Source: Halobacteriovoraceae bacterium (GTDB lineage Bacteria > Bdellovibrionota > Bacteriovoracia > Bacteriovoracales > Bacteriovoracaceae). From it: a stretch of 6,613 nucleotides of DNA. Positions 4,836-6,613 of the stretch are shown one piece after another. Made by a program: the position numbers and the translations under genes. The stretch is taken from positions 1 through 6,613 of the forward strand of contig JABJPQ010000556.1 in the NCBI GenBank assembly GCA_018663815.1, given 5' to 3'. The notes under the pieces were generated by a model. It did no database searches and was not told the origin of the DNA. It saw nothing but the letters and a program-made list of their open reading frames with translations. The stretch's first letter is position 1, and each line of letters begins with the position of its first letter.

Positions 4836-5324
4836 ACAATAACAACTCTTAAGCAGTTTTCACTAACTTCAAACGTGTAAGAATTATTTGGCGCAAACAC
4901 TCTATCACGGTTTTGTGATAGAATATCAAAGACAGAGCGTAAAGATATAATATGCACCAATCTCAGTGCAATTATTGACGAGAACCTGGGCCTACACTGA
5001 GCGAATGGATTCACCTGTATTACAACGATTTCTAGAGTTTAAAGTGCGAAGGCCAGAAGTCTCTAGCGCAAGGCCGTGAACGGCGATATGAGAACGTCAC
5101 TATAGATCTAATTGTTAAATTTCAACGGTGCTCACTCGTGTCAGAGAAGGAGCGCTAGCAATTATTTTGTTTCATATTTGGCAAAATTAAAAGGTACACG
5201 AGTAGAGCTTTAGTCTTTACTCCAAGTATGTTTTGATACTTTAATAAAGGATTCATATTCTTTATTAAAAGGTCCTCGCTGAATTATTATGAATTATAAA
5301 ATATATTTTTACTAATTTTTTACA
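4836..5324. other. About 490 bp without a convincing gene; several inverted repeats
   Basis: The part at about 4840-5170 is more GC-rich than its flanks. It contains TCTATCAC/GTGATAGA (4901-4922, 6-nt loop), CTCAGTG/CACTGAG (4962-5001), GCCGT/ACGGC (around 5073-5084) and a compound stem TAATTGTTA/TAGCAATTA (5109-5164) with an inner GTGCTC/GAGCGC. A 60-codon minus-strand frame (5014 to 4832, GTG start, no ribosome site) covers part of it; it could be a gene remnant, but no family is recognisable. At 5240-5269 there is a perfect 10-bp inverted repeat, TTTAATAAAG/CTTTATTAAA. A small RNA or decayed gene is possible; nothing decides it. Confidence 0.4.
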
Positions 5325-5353
5325 TTGAATTTGAATTGATATAGATATTCAAA
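5319..5353 (+). promoter_or_regulatory. Possible promoter/operator of the RCC1-like gene
   Basis: TTTACA (5319-5324) is followed after 16 bp by ATAGAT (5341-5346), a fair promoter. The inverted repeat TTTGAAT/ATTCAAA (5330-5336, 5347-5353) brackets the -10 region and could be an operator. Weak by sequence alone. Confidence 0.3.
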
Positions 5354-5377
5354 AAGAATTGTATTAAAGGAGTTATG

Positions 5378-6613
5378 ATGCGCGTAGTTGTTTTATTTGT
5401 AATGAGCTTGTTAGTCCCACTAAGTACGTTTGCAGGTATCCCAAAAATACCTTTGTTAATAGATCAAGCTGGCATAGGGGAATATACACGGTGTGCTTAC
5501 TATGAAAATAAAGAAGTTCTTTGTTGGGGGGAAACTTATCAAGAAGTATTAAATGTACCTCAAGAATACCAGGGATTAATCGTTAATGACTTAAGTATAA
5601 GCACTGATATGGCATGTATTATTAGTGATTTTGAATTAAAATGTTGGGGATTAGATCGTAGGATAAATAATATACCTTTTGAAATTTATGATATGCAATT
5701 ATTAGCCATCAGCATTGGTGAGTATCACAGCTGTGGTATTAAGATTAATGGTGATTTATTTTGTTGGGGGATGAATGATTATGGCCAAGCGACTCCACCC
5801 AGTGGTCATAAATGGTCTGAAGTTATAGTCTTAGATGGGATTTTTGAAGGTTATGCCACATGCGGTATTAACTTAGAAAAAAAAGTTTATTGTTGGGGGA
5901 ATAATAAATATGGTTCACTAAATATTCCTGAAGGGTTAATTAATCCAAGAAATTTAAACAGCAATAAAAGTACTAGAGTTTGTGTTGATACAAATGGTGG
6001 TATTAAATGTTGGAATCGTCTCTATGATAAGGATATTAGTAAAACCCGTGTTGGTAATATTGAGGTATTTGGCCATTATACTGATGTGAAGTGTGGTTGG
6101 AGTAAGTCTAAGGGCACGACTTGTTGGAATTATAAATTTAAAGTTGATCGAACATCAGGTGGTAATACAATGCGTATTGTTGGTTACCAGTATGCTTCTA
6201 TGAGTGAAATAAATTTAAAAAACAAAAAGCCGATGAAACTTTTGGTTTTTAACTATGATGTATGTGCTATTTACTCAGATAATATTATTTGCGGTACGGC
6301 TTTTAAAAAAAATATTAGTCAATACAATAGAGCAGATCGATTTCCATCTCAAACTAGTAATATTTCAAATGTTAAATTTGGTTATGGGTTTTGTTATCTT
6401 GAGGATGGAAAAATACGATGTAATCCTGAGACTTATATTTACGAAAATTATGTATTGAAAATAAGAGCTAATGTGACAGAGTTTGACTCTTGGTATGGAG
6501 TTTATTGCTATATCACAAGTGGTCACAAGCTTGATTGTATTGGAAATAGAAGAATTGCTGGATCAACAATTTTAGATCATACTCCTGCTAGAAAATTAAC
6601 TTCCCCTAGGGAT
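5378..6613 (+). CDS. Secreted RCC1-like beta-propeller protein with Cys-pair repeats (partial, runs off the window)
   Basis: 412 codons are open to the window edge with no stop. The start is the second of two adjacent ATGs: AAAGGAG (5366-5372) sits 5 nt before 5378 but only 2 nt before 5375. The signal peptide is MRVVVLFVMSLLVPLSTFA, cleaved before GIPKI. The mature part consists of nine repeats of 37-57 residues, each with two Cys 9-10 residues apart: Cys pairs 39/49, 80/89, 119/129, 162/172, 202/211, 239/249, 296/305, 339/348 and 377/387. The first four end in the RCC1-type hallmark CWG followed by a short loop and P (CWGMNDYGQATPP is the most canonical). Later repeats decay to CW-N, then lose Trp. 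RCC1 repeats form beta-propeller blades; here each blade appears stapled by a disulphide, suiting an exported or surface protein that binds a ligand or partner. No enzyme motif is seen. It probably has its own promoter. Confidence 0.88.
   Translation, partial: MRVVVLFVMSLLVPLSTFAGIPKIPLLIDQAGIGEYTRCAYYENKEVLCWGETYQEVLNVPQEYQGLIVNDLSISTDMACIISDFELKCWGLDRRINNIPFEIYDMQLLAISIGEYHSCGIKINGDLFCWGMNDYGQATPPSGHKWSEVIVLDGIFEGYATCGINLEKKVYCWGNNKYGSLNIPEGLINPRNLNSNKSTRVCVDTNGGIKCWNRLYDKDISKTRVGNIEVFGHYTDVKCGWSKSKGTTCWNYKFKVDRTSGGNTMRIVGYQYASMSEINLKNKKPMKLLVFNYDVCAIYSDNIICGTAFKKNISQYNRADRFPSQTSNISNVKFGYGFCYLEDGKIRCNPETYIYENYVLKIRANVTEFDSWYGVYCYITSGHKLDCIGNRRIAGSTILDHTPARKLTSPRD

Noticed and set aside
4832..5014. 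60-codon minus-strand ORF
   Set aside because: GTG start without a ribosome site and no recognisable family. Kept only as a possible remnant within the intergenic stretch.
5109..5164. Integron attC-like site (GTTAAAT fits GTTRRRY)
   Set aside because: No matching RYYYAAC box or second pair of core sites in the right arrangement, and no integron integrase in the window.
6255..6458. 67-codon plus-strand ORF
   Set aside because: Out-of-frame shadow inside the RCC1-like gene.

Overview
The window is AT-rich, compact bacterial DNA with clear Shine-Dalgarno sites and standard TAA/TGA/TAG stops. No marker gene fixes the taxon. Low GC together with a secreted protein built of 'Cys...CWG' RCC1-type repeats suggests a predatory or deltaproteobacterial-type lineage (Bdellovibrionota, e.g. 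Bacteriovorax-like), but this is inference. The content (serine recombinase, XRE regulator, toxin-antitoxin pair, tRNA fragment, secreted orphans) is that of an accessory region.

Left part, minus strand (about 81-2545). Read right to left: a 5'-truncated-looking ORF of up to 107 codons (2222-2545), an XRE-family regulator (1784-2146), a 72-residue single-span membrane protein (1563-1781), a serine recombinase (751-1566), a hairpin terminator (718-743) and a 201-residue acidic protein (81-686) that faintly resembles UPF0149/YecA. Regulator, membrane protein and recombinase form a tight operon, with a 2-nt gap and then a 4-nt overlap. The recombinase frame holds the complete catalytic domain but has no ATG/GTG/TTG start ahead of it. 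Its natural start position, in what would be an ATGA stop/start overlap, reads ATAA. The octamer GAGAACAA/TTGTTCTC occurs six times in and around the regulator gene, including three helically phased copies in front of its start.

Junction (about 2546-2960). On the minus strand lies the 3' half of a tRNA gene (anticodon loop to CCA, 2777-2821) with no 5' half. It is followed by two diverged tandem copies of its downstream trailer, each with a hairpin showing compensatory base changes and a small terminator. On the other side of the break are two sets of helically phased short direct repeats (2908-2934, 2941-2959). This looks like the attachment-site end of an integrated element, which would then lie to the right.

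Right part, plus strand (3103-6613). A HigB/HigA-like toxin-antitoxin operon has a promoter with a palindromic operator, but its toxin is interrupted by an in-frame TGA that one 3-nt duplication would explain. Next come a secreted Cys-rich protein of unknown function (4002-4778), a UUCG-loop terminator, about 540 bp without a convincing gene, and a secreted RCC1-like propeller protein (5378 to the window end) with nine evenly spaced Cys-pair repeats. Both secreted proteins are envelope or exported cargo; nothing visible links them to the toxin-antitoxin module except the shared neighbourhood.
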